Of a DNA stretch of 64,000 bases, positions 34,577 through 44,178 are shown one piece after another. The DNA lies in assembly GCA_025698865.1 (NCBI GenBank), contig JAILWQ010000003.1, positions 248,001 to 312,000 on the forward strand, given 5' to 3'. Made by a program: the position numbers and the translations under genes. The DNA is from Erythrobacter sp. GTDB taxonomy: Bacteria > Pseudomonadota > Alphaproteobacteria > Sphingomonadales > Sphingomonadaceae. Under the pieces are notes generated by a model. That model had not been told where the DNA came from, made no database searches, and worked only from the letters and a program-made list of their open reading frames with translations. The first letter of the stretch is position 1, and each line of letters begins with the position of its first letter.

Positions 34577-37500
34577 ATGCCCGACCTCTCCCGCATCCTC
34601 GATGCCGACAAACCGCTGACGCTCGCACAGGTGGCGCGCGGCGCGCAGCCGCTCGTCATGGCCGATCTCGCCCGTGCCGCCAGAGGCCGCGCCGTCTTCG
34701 TCGCGCCCGACGATACCGCAATGCGGGGGATTGGCGACGCCGCGCGTTATTTCGCGCCCGAGCTCGACGTGATCGAATTCCCCGCCTGGGATTCGCTGCC
34801 CTACGACCGGGCGAGCCCCGCCCTTTCGATCAGCGCGCGCCGGCTGGCCGCGCTTCACCGGTTGCAGCGCGGCAAGGCGGGCAACCAGTTGCTCGTCACC
34901 ACCGCCAACGCGCTGACCCAGCGTGTCCTCAGCCCCTTCCGCATTCGCGAGAGCGTGCGCGAATTCGCGGCCGGGTCCGAGATTGGCATGGACAGCCTCG
35001 CCGGCCTGCTCCGGCGGCAGGGCTACACCCGCACCGACACTGTGATCGACGCGGGCGAATTCGCGATCCGCGGGTCGATCGTCGACATCTTCCCGAGCGG
35101 CCTTGGCGAAGGGCTGCGGCTCGATTTCTTCGGGGACGAGCTGGAGAGCCTGCGGACCTTCGATCCCGGCACCCAGATGAGCACCGGGCGGCTCGATTCG
35201 CACTTGCTCCTGCCCGCCAGCGAGGCGCTGCTCGACGATGACAGCATCAAGCGCTTCCGCAGCCGCTATCGCGAACTGTTCGGAGCCAACGCCACGCAGG
35301 ACCCGCTCTACGAGGCGGTGAGCGAAGGGCGGCAGCTGGCCGGCATGGAACACTGGCTTCCGCTGTTCGAGGACAAGCTGGCGACCCTGTTCGACCACCT
35401 CGGCAAGGACGACGTGCTCGTTCTCGACAATGCCGCGATCCAGGCGAGCGAGGAGCGCCTGTCGGACATTGCCGACTATTATGAGCAGCGCACCAGCTCC
35501 ACCGGACAGGCCAAGGGCAGCTACCGCCCGCTGAAGCCCGACGCACTCTATCTCGGCACCGACGAACTGAAGGGCGCGCTTGAGAAATGGCCCGCCCATC
35601 GCAGCTCGATCTTCGCCGAGCCGGAAGGGCCGGGCGTGGTCGATTTCGGCTTCCGCTCCGGTCGCGACTTCGCCCCCGAACGCGCGCGGGGCGACAATGT
35701 CTATCCCGCCCTTGCCGATCACATGAAGGCGGTCGCGAAGGAAGGCCGCCGTCCGCTGATCGCCGCCTATTCCAAGGGCAGCCGGGCGCGCATGGCCTCC
35801 ATTCTGGAAGAGGCCGGGGTGCCGGTGCAACTCGCCGAAAGCTGGCAGGATGCGCTGGGCAAGTCGGCGCCCGGCAAGCCGGGCGGGAAACCGGCGGCGA
35901 TGATCCTGCCGCTCGATTCCAGCTTCGCCAATGACGAGATGGAACTGCTGACCGAGCAGGACATTCTCGGCGACCGGCTCGTTCGCCGACGCAAGAAGCG
36001 CAAGGATTCCGACGCTTTCCTTGCCGAGATACAGGCGCTCAATCGCGGCGATCTCGTCGTTCATGTCGAGCACGGGATCGGCAAGTATCTGGGGCTCGAA
36101 CCGATCACTGTCGGCAAGAGCGCGCATGACTGCGTGATGCTGGAATATTCGGGCGGCGACAAACTCTACATTCCGGTCGAGAATATCGATGTCCTCTCGC
36201 GCTACGGCAGCAGCGAGGAAGCGGTCAGCCTCGACAGACTGGGCGGCGAGGCATGGCAGCGGCGCCGTGCGAAAATGCGCGAGCGCATCCGCGAGATCGC
36301 CGGCGAGCTGATGCGGACCGCCGCCGAGCGCGCGCTCAAGAAAGCGCCGGTGTTCGAGGTGGAGCAAGGCCCTTACAACCAGTTCCAGGACCGCTTCAAA
36401 TACGAGGAAACGGACGATCAGGAACGCGCGATCGAGGACGTGCTGCGCGACCTCGAAAGCGGCAGCCCGATGGACCGCCTCGTCTGCGGCGATGTCGGCT
36501 TCGGCAAGACCGAGGTCGCGATGCGCGCTGCCTTCGCCGCCGCCATGGCCGGGCGACAAGTGGCCGTGGTCGCGCCCACGACCCTCCTCGCGCGCCAGCA
36601 TTACCAGAACTTTACCGAGAGATTCGACGGTTTTCCGCTCAAAATCGGCCGACTTTCCCGTCTGGTGTCCACAAAAGAGACCAAGGACACACGCGACGGG
36701 CTCGCGTCCGGCGACATCGACATCGTTGTCGGCACCCACGCGATCCTCTCGAAAAGCACGGAATTCAAGGATCTCGGCCTCGTGATCGTGGACGAGGAAC
36801 AGCGCTTCGGCGTCACCCACAAGGAAAAGCTGAAACAGCTGCGCGCCGACGTCCACATGCTCACGCTCACCGCCACGCCCATCCCGCGCACGCTGCAGAT
36901 GGCGATGACGGGCCTGCGCGAACTCTCGACGATCCAGACCCCGCCGGTCGATCGCCTCGCGGTGCGGACCTACGTGATGGAATGGGACGAGATGGTCGTG
37001 CGCGAGGCGCTGCTGCGCGAGCATCATCGCGGCGGGCAGAGCTTCATCGTCGTCCCCCGCATCTCCGACATGGCCGATCTCGAGCAATGGCTGCGCGAGG
37101 CGGTGCCCGAGGTGAAGGTGGTGACCGCCCACGGCCAGATGGGCGCCGGCGAGATCGAGGAGCGGATGAGCGCCTTCTACGAGGGCAAGTACGACGTGCT
37201 CCTGTCGACCACTATCGTCGAGAGCGGGCTCGACCTGCCGAGCGCCAACACGATCATCATCCACCGCGCCGACCGCTTCGGCCTCGCCCAGCTCTACCAG
37301 CTGCGCGGGCGTGTCGGCCGCTCGAAGCTGCGCGCCTACGCCTACCTCACCTACGAGAAGGACGTCGCCTTGTCGGAAGTGGCGGAGAAGCGCCTGAAAG
37401 TGCTCGGCGATCTCGACAGCCTGGGGGCGGGGTTCCAGCTCGCCAGCCACGATCTCGACATTCGCGGCGCGGGCAATCTGCTCGGCGACGAGCAGTCTGG

Positions 37501-38095
37501 CCATATTCGCGAGGTTGGGTTCGAACTCTACCAGTCCATGCTGGAGGACGCGATCCTGGCCGCCAAGGCCGGCGAGATGGGTCTGGAAGCACGGCCCGAC
37601 AAGATCAGCCCGCAGATCACGGTCGATGCGCCGATCATGATCCCGGAGGACTACGTTCCCGATCTCGCCGTCCGCATGGCGCTCTATCGCCGGCTGAACG
37701 ACGCGCAGGACACGGCCGAGATCGAGGCCATGGCCGCCGAGATGATCGACCGCTTCGGCGAACTGCCCGCCGCGACCGCCAATCTCGTGCGCCTGCTGGA
37801 AATCAAATTGCAGGCGATCGACGCCAATATCGCCAAGATCGATGTCGGCGCGGCCGGCACGCTGGTGACCTTCCACAAGGACGATTTCCCCGATCCCGCG
37901 GGCCTGCTCGCCTATGTCGACCGTTTGAGCGGCACGGCCAAGCTGCGTCCGGACATGAAGCTCGTCATCAATCGCGCGTGGGGTTCGCCGGAAAGCCGCC
38001 TCAACGGGCTGTTCCAGCTTACCAAGGGCCTGTCGGGCATCGCCCGCAAGAAAACGAAGGCGAAGAGCAAGAACCGGGCAAAGGAGCCCGCCTGA
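34577..38095 (+). CDS. mfd: Transcription-repair coupling factor Mfd
   Basis: 1172 residues with the full Mfd layout: a UvrB-like N-terminal domain, an RNA polymerase interaction domain (around GDLVVHVEHGIGKYLG), then a RecG-like translocase with Walker A CGDVGFGKTEVAMRAAF, a DEEQ box (IVDEEQRFGV), TATPIPRTL, QLRGRVGRSKLRAYAYL and a C-terminal TRCF domain. It releases stalled RNA polymerase and recruits UvrA. It starts 48 bp after sdhE and is probably co-transcribed with it. Confidence 0.98.
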   Translation: MPDLSRILDADKPLTLAQVARGAQPLVMADLARAARGRAVFVAPDDTAMRGIGDAARYFAPELDVIEFPAWDSLPYDRASPALSISARRLAALHRLQRGKAGNQLLVTTANALTQRVLSPFRIRESVREFAAGSEIGMDSLAGLLRRQGYTRTDTVIDAGEFAIRGSIVDIFPSGLGEGLRLDFFGDELESLRTFDPGTQMSTGRLDSHLLLPASEALLDDDSIKRFRSRYRELFGANATQDPLYEAVSEGRQLAGMEHWLPLFEDKLATLFDHLGKDDVLVLDNAAIQASEERLSDIADYYEQRTSSTGQAKGSYRPLKPDALYLGTDELKGALEKWPAHRSSIFAEPEGPGVVDFGFRSGRDFAPERARGDNVYPALADHMKAVAKEGRRPLIAAYSKGSRARMASILEEAGVPVQLAESWQDALGKSAPGKPGGKPAAMILPLDSSFANDEMELLTEQDILGDRLVRRRKKRKDSDAFLAEIQALNRGDLVVHVEHGIGKYLGLEPITVGKSAHDCVMLEYSGGDKLYIPVENIDVLSRYGSSEEAVSLDRLGGEAWQRRRAKMRERIREIAGELMRTAAERALKKAPVFEVEQGPYNQFQDRFKYEETDDQERAIEDVLRDLESGSPMDRLVCGDVGFGKTEVAMRAAFAAAMAGRQVAVVAPTTLLARQHYQNFTERFDGFPLKIGRLSRLVSTKETKDTRDGLASGDIDIVVGTHAILSKSTEFKDLGLVIVDEEQRFGVTHKEKLKQLRADVHMLTLTATPIPRTLQMAMTGLRELSTIQTPPVDRLAVRTYVMEWDEMVVREALLREHHRGGQSFIVVPRISDMADLEQWLREAVPEVKVVTAHGQMGAGEIEERMSAFYEGKYDVLLSTTIVESGLDLPSANTIIIHRADRFGLAQLYQLRGRVGRSKLRAYAYLTYEKDVALSEVAEKRLKVLGDLDSLGAGFQLASHDLDIRGAGNLLGDEQSGHIREVGFELYQSMLEDAILAAKAGEMGLEARPDKISPQITVDAPIMIPEDYVPDLAVRMALYRRLNDAQDTAEIEAMAAEMIDRFGELPAATANLVRLLEIKLQAIDANIAKIDVGAAGTLVTFHKDDFPDPAGLLAYVDRLSGTAKLRPDMKLVINRAWGSPESRLNGLFQLTKGLSGIARKKTKAKSKNRAKEPA

Positions 38096-38104
38096 TCCCG
38101 TCGA

Positions 38105-39436
38105 TCAGATCGCCGCGAGCCGGCGGAATTCGTCCAGCGGGAGCGGGAGCGATTTCAGGAAGCCCTGATAGGTCGCGACCCCTTCCTGCGCGAGGATGGC
38201 GCGCTGCGCCTCCTCCTCGACGCCCTCGGCCACCACCGACATGTCGAGCGCCCGGGCCATCGCCACGATCGCTTGCAGGATCGCGCGGTCGCGCGGGTCC
38301 TCGGCAATGCCTTCCACCATCGACCGGTCAAGCTTGATGCTGTCGACCGGCAGATGCTTCAGATAGCGGAAATTGGAGTAGCCGGCCCCGAAATCGTCGA
38401 GCGCGATCTTCATGCCCCGCTCCTTCAACGGCTCGAGCATCCGCCCCAGATATTCGAGTTCGGCCAGCAGCACCTGCTCGGTGATTTCCAGTGTCAGGCG
38501 TTCGGGCGGAAAGCCCGAATGATGCACCACCGAGGCGAACTCGTCGGCGAAATTGCCCGAGGCAAGATCGGCCGGGGTCACGTTGATCGACAGCCTCCAC
38601 TCGCCCGGCGAGCGCGCCGCCTCGAACAGCGCGCGCTCGGCGATGTGGCGCGAAAGCTGGGCGACGTGGTCGGTCCGCTCGGCAAGCGTGAACAGCGTGT
38701 TCGCGCCCAGCCGCCCGATCTCCGGATGCTGCCAGCGGGCCAGCGCCTCCGCGCCGGTCAGCCGGTCGTCCGCGAGCGAATATTGCGGCTGGAACACGAT
38801 CTCTATCTCGGCGCGGTCGATCGCGGCGAGAAGATCGGCCTCGAGCTGCTGGTTGGTGATCCCGATCCGCGCCGTCTCGCCGGCGACCCATGCCACGCGG
38901 CGGCCCTGATCCTGCCGCGCCAGCTCGAGTGTCTGGGCCAGCTGGTCGAGTATCTGGTCGGTCCCCTCCCCCTCCACCGTCCGCATCAGCGCGACACGCG
39001 GCCACAGGCGGACGACGCCGTCGTGCTGCGGCGTCTCGATCGGCTTGGCGATGGCATCGGCCAGCGCCTCTCCCAGCCATTGCCAGCGCTCGCGACTGCA
39101 CCGGTCGCGCGCGGCGATCAGGAAGGTCCCGCCGCCCGCACGCGCGGCGATCCAGGCGGCGCTTTCCAGCTCGTCGGATGCGAACTGGCCGATGCGGCGG
39201 GCGATTTCGATCAGGGCATTGTCGCCGGTGCTTTCGCCATAAGCGATATTGACAGTGTCGATCCGGCCGACGGAAACGAGCATGGCGTGGATCGGACAGG
39301 CGCCCGCTTCGGCAGGCCAGGCCGCCATCCAGCCATCGATCATCTCCCGCGCGCTCGCCAGTTCGGCCAGCCCCGTCAGGCGGTCGCGCGGGCGTGCTGC
39401 GGAAAGGCCGACAGGCTGCGTCATCTCGGTTCCCAT
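38105..39436 (-). CDS. Cytoplasmic EAL-domain c-di-GMP phosphodiesterase with degenerate GGDEF
   Basis: 443 residues with no membrane segment. The N-terminal half is a GGDEF-like domain whose active motif is reduced to RAGGGTF, so it should not make c-di-GMP. The C-terminal EAL domain keeps its key residues: Glu in AEALARW, Asn in LSINVTP, Glu in LEITEQ, the Asp pair in LDDFGAGYSN, Lys in SIKLDRS and Glu in VVAEGVE. It is probably an active phosphodiesterase, with the GGDEF part perhaps sensing GTP. With the cyclase at 59.9 kb it makes two c-di-GMP genes in the window. Confidence 0.92.
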   Translation of the reverse strand: MGTEMTQPVGLSAARPRDRLTGLAELASAREMIDGWMAAWPAEAGACPIHAMLVSVGRIDTVNIAYGESTGDNALIEIARRIGQFASDELESAAWIAARAGGGTFLIAARDRCSRERWQWLGEALADAIAKPIETPQHDGVVRLWPRVALMRTVEGEGTDQILDQLAQTLELARQDQGRRVAWVAGETARIGITNQQLEADLLAAIDRAEIEIVFQPQYSLADDRLTGAEALARWQHPEIGRLGANTLFTLAERTDHVAQLSRHIAERALFEAARSPGEWRLSINVTPADLASGNFADEFASVVHHSGFPPERLTLEITEQVLLAELEYLGRMLEPLKERGMKIALDDFGAGYSNFRYLKHLPVDSIKLDRSMVEGIAEDPRDRAILQAIVAMARALDMSVVAEGVEEEAQRAILAQEGVATYQGFLKSLPLPLDEFRRLAAI

Positions 39437-39582
39437 TGCGGCCTCTCTGGCTCGCGATGCAAGCTATAGGATCGAAATGCCCGGCGCGTTGCCAAACGGG
39501 ACGCCGCGCCCTAATTTATCCACAACAGGCGCTGGCCACGATGCTGCGGAGCCACGATGCGATCGCGATCGCCGAGAGGATT

Positions 39583-40362
39583 ATGACGGAATACAGCAAG
39601 CTGGCACTGCTGGTGTCGGATACCGGGAAGGCACAGGAGGCGGCGCCCGTCTTTCGCGGCCTGGCCGACTGGGTCCCGCTGGAGGAAGCGGACGCTGCGA
39701 TCGTGCTCGGGGGCGATGGCTTCATGCTCCAGACGCTCCACGCGATGCTCGACAGCGGGCGCCATGTGCCGGCCTATGGCGTGAACGTCGGCACGATAGG
39801 CTTTCTGATGAACAAGAACCGCAGTCCGGAAAAGCTGCTCGAGCGGCTGACGGAGGCCAAGGCGGTCGAGATCTCTCCGCTCGTGATGGACGTCGTCACG
39901 CAGGGCGGAGAGGAGCATCGCTTCTGCGCGATCAACGAGGTTTCGCTCCTGCGCGAGACGCGCCAGACCGCCAAGATCGAGGTGAAGGTGAACCGCAAGG
40001 TCCGGATCAAGGAACTGGTCTGCGATGGCGTGCTGGTAGCGACGCCCGCCGGGTCGACCGCCTACAACCTCTCCGCCGACGGGCCGATTCTGCCGCTCGA
40101 ATCGCAGATGCTGGCGCTCACCCCGATCAGCGCGTTCCGGCCCCGACGCTGGCGCGGCGCGATCCTGCCCGATCGCTACAACATCACCTTCACCGTCATC
40201 GAATCGGACAAGCGCCCGGTCTCCGCCGTGGCCGACCAGAAGGAAATCCGCGACGTCTCGCAGGTGCGCATCGCCCGAGCCGAGGACGCCCGGCTGACCC
40301 TGTTGTTCGATCCCGGCCATTCGCTCGACGAGCGGATCGTGGCCGAACAGTTCGTCACCTGA
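39583..40362 (+). CDS. nadK: NAD kinase
   Basis: 259 residues. The start is ATG 39583 with GAGAGGA 3-4 nt upstream. Motifs: GGDGFMLQTLH (GGDG), NEVSLLRE (NExS) and TPAGSTAYNLSADGPILP. It makes NADP from NAD and ATP. It is one of the short alphaproteobacterial forms. It lies immediately upstream of the tRNA gene. Confidence 0.96.
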   Translation: MTEYSKLALLVSDTGKAQEAAPVFRGLADWVPLEEADAAIVLGGDGFMLQTLHAMLDSGRHVPAYGVNVGTIGFLMNKNRSPEKLLERLTEAKAVEISPLVMDVVTQGGEEHRFCAINEVSLLRETRQTAKIEVKVNRKVRIKELVCDGVLVATPAGSTAYNLSADGPILPLESQMLALTPISAFRPRRWRGAILPDRYNITFTVIESDKRPVSAVADQKEIRDVSQVRIARAEDARLTLLFDPGHSLDERIVAEQFVT

Positions 40363-40381
40363 AAAGAAGCCAATCGCCCCC

Positions 40382-40410
40382 TTGCAATGCGTTTGCGGGC
40401 CGCATATAGG
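40382..40410 (+). promoter_or_regulatory. Candidate promoter of tRNA-Asn
   Basis: TTGCAA (40382-40387) and TATAGG (40405-40410) are 17 bp apart, a good sigma-70 spacing. Transcription would start near 40417, about 16 nt before the mature tRNA 5' end. Confidence 0.5.
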
Positions 40411-40432
40411 CTCGCCTCCGCCGAAAGGCTGC

Positions 40433-40507
40433 TCCCCGATAGCTCAGCGGTAGAGTAGGTGACTGTTAATCACTTGGTCGTTGGTTCGAATCCAACTCGG
40501 GGAGCCA
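40433..40507 (+). tRNA. tRNA-Asn (GTT)
   Basis: A complete cloverleaf: acceptor TCCCCGA pairs with TCGGGGA, the D-arm is GCTCAGCGGTAGAGT, the anticodon loop CTGTTAA gives anticodon GTT, and the T-arm is GTTGGTTCGAATCCAAC. The discriminator is G and the CCA is encoded (40505-40507). Confidence 0.97.
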
Positions 40508-40960
40508 CTTTTCAGGCTCGGACCTTTCAGCCCTGACCGATCCGGCAACATACTCCCATCGCGGGACGCCCGGCTGCGCTCACGGCTAGCGAGCTTTTCT
40601 TCCCCAGATATCGCATATCCTGTCTCCGACCGCATCCGTTTGCGTGTCGATGAAGATGATCGATGTCGAAGCTGCGTTTTCAAAACTCCGCTGCCGATCG
40701 CTGGACCACGCCTGTATCGATCCCGGCTTGAGGCTGCACATCTTCAGCCCAATCCAGCCGACGGAACTGCGGCGCACCTTTCTCGACCGACTGTTCAGGC
40801 GCCGCTAGGCCGCGATCGTCGGACGTCGCCTGACCGCGTCTTTCGCGGTGTTGTCAAAGTAAGAAAGCAGTGGGGAGGATGCGGCAATCCACATCCTCCC
40901 GGCGTATGCCACCTAAACGAACGTCGGGCCGAAAGCCCTGCGTGGACGCCCCGCCCCGCC
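40508..40960. other. Intergenic region between tRNA-Asn and secA
   Basis: This 453-bp region has no recognisable gene. It contains a small plus-strand open frame (40650-40808, 52 codons) without a good ribosome binding site or known family, and the secA terminator near its right end. A remnant of an integration event beside the tRNA is possible, but no integrase or tRNA-end repeat is visible. Confidence 0.6.
40873..40900 (-). terminator. secA terminator
   Basis: A perfect 9-bp stem, GGGAGGATG/CATCCTCCC, with a 10-nt loop, lies 60 bp after the secA stop. On the minus strand a T-rich but interrupted stretch (CTGCTTTCTTACTTTG) follows. Confidence 0.7.
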
Positions 40961-43726
40961 TCAGGCCCGGACGGAAATCGCCCCGTGGCAGTGCTTGTAC
41001 TTGTTGCCCGAACCGCAGGGGCACGGCGCATTGCGACCGACATTCTTGTCCGCATAGGGATCGTCCACGAAGGCACCGCCCGGCCCCGCCGCCGCCTGAA
41101 CGCTGCCCGCCAGCGCGCCGAACTCCGCCGCGCGCCTCTCCGAGCCGTCGCCATCGTTCGAATTGTCGAGACCGGTGAGCGGATCGATATGTCCGGTGAG
41201 GAAATCGGGCAGTCCGGCAAGGATCTCGGCCGGCACCGGCTCCGGCGCGGCGTCGGCGATCCGCAGCGTCATCAGCTCGCGCGTCACGTCCTCGCGCAGG
41301 GTGTCGAGCATCCGCTCGAACAGCCCGAACGCCTCCTGCTTGTACTCGTTGATCGGCTGCTTCTGCGCGTGGGCGCGCAGCCACACGACCTGGCGCAGCG
41401 CGTCGAGCGTGGCGAGATGCTCCTTCCACTGGAAATCGAGCTTCTGGAGCAGCATGCTCTTCTCGAACGCCCGCCAGCGCTGGCGATCGGTCTTGGCGAT
41501 CTTGGCGTCCATCTCGCGGTCGGCTTCGGCCTGAAGACGCTCCTCGATGATTTCGGGTTCGAGCGTGTCCTCTTCCAGCCAGTCCTCGATCGGGGGATTG
41601 AGCCCGAGGATCTCCTCGACGCGTTCCTTGAGCGTGGCGATGTCCCATTGCTCCGGGTAGGAGCCCGGGGGGCAGGCCTCGCCCACGATCGTGTTGATCG
41701 CATCGTGACGCATATCGACCACCACGTCGTCGACCGCTTCGGAATCCATGATCTCGGCGCGCTGTTCGTAGATGACCTTGCGCTGGTCGTTCATCACGTC
41801 GTCGTACTGGACGACCTGCTTGCGCGCTTCGTAATTGCGCGCCTCGACCTTCTTCTGCGCGGTCTCGATGGCCTTGCTCAGCCACTTGGAGCCGATCGCC
41901 TCGCCATCCTCCAGATTGGAGTTCATCATGCGCGAGAACAGCGTGTCCGGCCCGAAAATGCGCAGCAGATCATCCTCGAGGCAGAGGTAGAAGCGGCTGA
42001 GGCCGGGGTCGCCCTGACGGCCCGAACGGCCGCGCAGCTGGTTGTCGATACGCCGCGATTCGTGGCGTTCGGTGCCGAGCACGAACAGGCCGCCAGCCTC
42101 GAGCACGCGCTGCTTTTCCTCGGCGATTTCCTGCTTGATGCGGGCAATCGCCTCCACGCGCTCCGGTCCCTCGGGTATTTCGGAAAGCTCGTCTTCCATG
42201 CGGAATTCGAGATTGCCGCCGAGCTGGATGTCGGTGCCGCGACCGGCCATGTTGGTGGCAATGGTGACCGCGCCGATGCGGCCGGCCTGCGCCACGATAT
42301 GCGCCTCGCGCTCGTGCTGGCGTGCGTTCAGCACCTCGTGCCTGACGCCCTCCTGCTCGAGGAAGCGGCTGAGCAGCTCGCTCTTCTCGATCGACACCGT
42401 GCCGACCAGCACCGGCTGACCCTTGTCGTTGTGCTCGCGGATCGACTTGGCGATGGCCTGGAACTTGTCCATCGTGTTCTTGTAGAACTGGTCGTCCTCG
42501 TCGATCCGGGCGACGGGCTTGTTGGTCGGTATCTCGGCGACGTTGAGCTTGTAGATGTCCCAGAACTCGCTCGCCTCCGTGGCGGCGGTGCCGGTCATGC
42601 CGGACAGCTTGGGATACATGCGGAAATAGTTCTGGAAGGTGATCGAGGCCATGGTCTGGTTCTCGGGCTCGATCTTCACGCCCTCCTTGGCCTCGACTGC
42701 CTGGTGCAGGCCGTTCGACCAGCGGCGGCCTTCCATCATGCGGCCGGTGAACTCGTCGATGATGACGACCTTGTCGTCCTTCACGATGTAGTCCGTGTCG
42801 CGCTTGAACATGATGTTCGCTTTCAGCGCCTGGTCGAGATGGTGGACCACCTGAGTGTTTTCGACATCGTAGAGATTGTCGGTCTCGAGCAGGCCCGCTT
42901 CGGCCAGCTTGGCCTCGATCGCGTCGGTGCCTTCTTCGGTCCAGGTGATGTTCTTGGTCTTCTCGTCGGCCTCGTACCATTCGTCGTCGAGGTCCTGCAC
43001 GATCGCGTCGATCTGGACGTAGAGCTCGGACTTGTCCTCGGTCGGGCCGGAAATGATCAGCGGAGTGCGCGCCTCGTCGATCAGGATCGAATCCACCTCG
43101 TCAACGATCGCGTAGTTGAACGGGCGCTGCGTCATCTGGCTGCGCTCGTGCTTCATGTTGTCGCGCAGATAGTCGAAACCGAACTCGTTGTTCGTGCCGT
43201 AGGTGATGTCGGCATTGTAGGCATCGCGCTTCTCGAACTCGTTCTGGTTCGGCACGATCACGCCGGTGGTGAGGCCGAGGAAGCGATAGAGCTGCCCCAT
43301 CGATTCCGCATCGCGCCGCGCGAGGTAGTCGTTGACCGTCACGACATGGACGCCCTTGCCTTCCAGCGCGTTGAGATAGGTCGCCAAAGTCGCGACCAGG
43401 GTCTTGCCCTCGCCGGTGCGCATTTCGGCGATCTCGCCACGGTGGAGGACGATGCCGCCGACGATCTGCACGTCGAAATGGCGCAGGCCGAGCACGCGCA
43501 CCGATGCCTCGCGCACGGTGGCGAAGGCTTCGGGCAGCAGGTCGTCGAGCTTGGTGCCCTCGTCCAGCATCCGCCGGAACTTCTCGGTCTGGGCGGACAG
43601 TTCCTCGTCGGACAACGCCTGGATCTGGTCTTCCAGGGCGTTCACCTGGCTCACAAGCTTCTGCATCGAGGCGACGTAGCGTTCGTTCGAGGATCCGAAG
43701 ATCGACTTCATCAGGGATTTCATCAT
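40961..43726 (-). CDS. secA: Preprotein translocase ATPase SecA
   Basis: 921 residues. NBD1 has Walker [14 protein letters not shown] and the [19 protein letters not shown] box; NBD2 has [13 protein letters not shown] and [17 protein letters not shown]. The C-terminal zinc motif [14 protein letters not shown], which binds SecB and lipids, is complete. It drives post-translational export through SecYEG. It opens [18 protein letters not shown]. Confidence 0.98.
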   Translation of the reverse strand: MMKSLMKSIFGSSNERYVASMQKLVSQVNALEDQIQALSDEELSAQTEKFRRMLDEGTKLDDLLPEAFATVREASVRVLGLRHFDVQIVGGIVLHRGEIAEMRTGEGKTLVATLATYLNALEGKGVHVVTVNDYLARRDAESMGQLYRFLGLTTGVIVPNQNEFEKRDAYNADITYGTNNEFGFDYLRDNMKHERSQMTQRPFNYAIVDEVDSILIDEARTPLIISGPTEDKSELYVQIDAIVQDLDDEWYEADEKTKNITWTEEGTDAIEAKLAEAGLLETDNLYDVENTQVVHHLDQALKANIMFKRDTDYIVKDDKVVIIDEFTGRMMEGRRWSNGLHQAVEAKEGVKIEPENQTMASITFQNYFRMYPKLSGMTGTAATEASEFWDIYKLNVAEIPTNKPVARIDEDDQFYKNTMDKFQAIAKSIREHNDKGQPVLVGTVSIEKSELLSRFLEQEGVRHEVLNARQHEREAHIVAQAGRIGAVTIATNMAGRGTDIQLGGNLEFRMEDELSEIPEGPERVEAIARIKQEIAEEKQRVLEAGGLFVLGTERHESRRIDNQLRGRSGRQGDPGLSRFYLCLEDDLLRIFGPDTLFSRMMNSNLEDGEAIGSKWLSKAIETAQKKVEARNYEARKQVVQYDDVMNDQRKVIYEQRAEIMDSEAVDDVVVDMRHDAINTIVGEACPPGSYPEQWDIATLKERVEEILGLNPPIEDWLEEDTLEPEIIEERLQAEADREMDAKIAKTDRQRWRAFEKSMLLQKLDFQWKEHLATLDALRQVVWLRAHAQKQPINEYKQEAFGLFERMLDTLREDVTRELMTLRIADAAPEPVPAEILAGLPDFLTGHIDPLTGLDNSNDGDGSERRAAEFGALAGSVQAAAGPGGAFVDDPYADKNVGRNAPCPCGSGNKYKHCHGAISVRA

Positions 43727-43820
43727 GATACGGGGCTTTCGCGCGAAATTCTAAAAGGAAAGCGCCCGCGCACGCATCATGGTGCCGGGCGAACAGGGCC
43801 GGTCGGGAAAGCGGGGAAAG

Positions 43821-44090
43821 CTATTCGAGCGCGCGGTCGGGGCCGAACATCACCGTGGGGAGGTAGATCGTCACGGTACGTTCTTCGGCGCAGGGCGCGG
43901 GTTTCAGGCCGCGCTTGCGCTGCGCCTGCTGCCGTGCCTCGCATTCCTCGGCCGGTGTCTTGGCCTTGTCGCTCTGGCTCGAGCCGATCTCGAGCTGTTC
44001 CAGCGCTTCGGCGAAGCTGGCCTGCGCAGGGGCACCCACGGCGGCAAGGCCGGTGACGAGCGCAAGGCAGGCGAGAAGGCGACGAAGCAT
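43821..44090 (-). CDS. Small secreted protein of unknown function
   Basis: 89 residues with a clear Sec signal peptide (MLRRLLACLALVTGLAAVGAPAQA, cleavage after AQA). The mature part is about 65 residues, with a short acidic helix, two Cys (EECEA and PAPCAEE) that could form a disulphide, and an end TVTIYLPTVMFGPDRALE. I use the ATG at 44090 because the signal peptide starts there. It sits between secA and the divergent argJ. No family recognised. Confidence 0.7.
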   Translation of the reverse strand: MLRRLLACLALVTGLAAVGAPAQASFAEALEQLEIGSSQSDKAKTPAEECEARQQAQRKRGLKPAPCAEERTVTIYLPTVMFGPDRALE

Positions 44091-44178
44091 CGTCCACACG
44101 AGATAAGTTCTGCCAGCCATCGCGTCCACCCCTCAATCCGCGTTTACCTGGACGGCGATCCTTCCTAACGAGCGGTGA

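Noticed and set aside
33602-37876. Very long minus-strand open frame (over 1,400 codons) opposite mfd
   Set aside because: It is antisense to mfd and sdhE and runs into recG; composition is that of a shadow frame, while mfd shows full domain conservation.
40650-40808. 52-codon plus-strand open frame between tRNA-Asn and secA (starts MKMIDVEAAFSKLRC)
   Set aside because: No ribosome binding site, no recognised family, and it lies in a region that looks non-coding. Kept only as a note in the intergenic entry.
40433-40960. Possible integration site at tRNA-Asn
   Set aside because: No duplicate of the tRNA 3' end, integrase or mobility gene was seen downstream; the next gene is secA.
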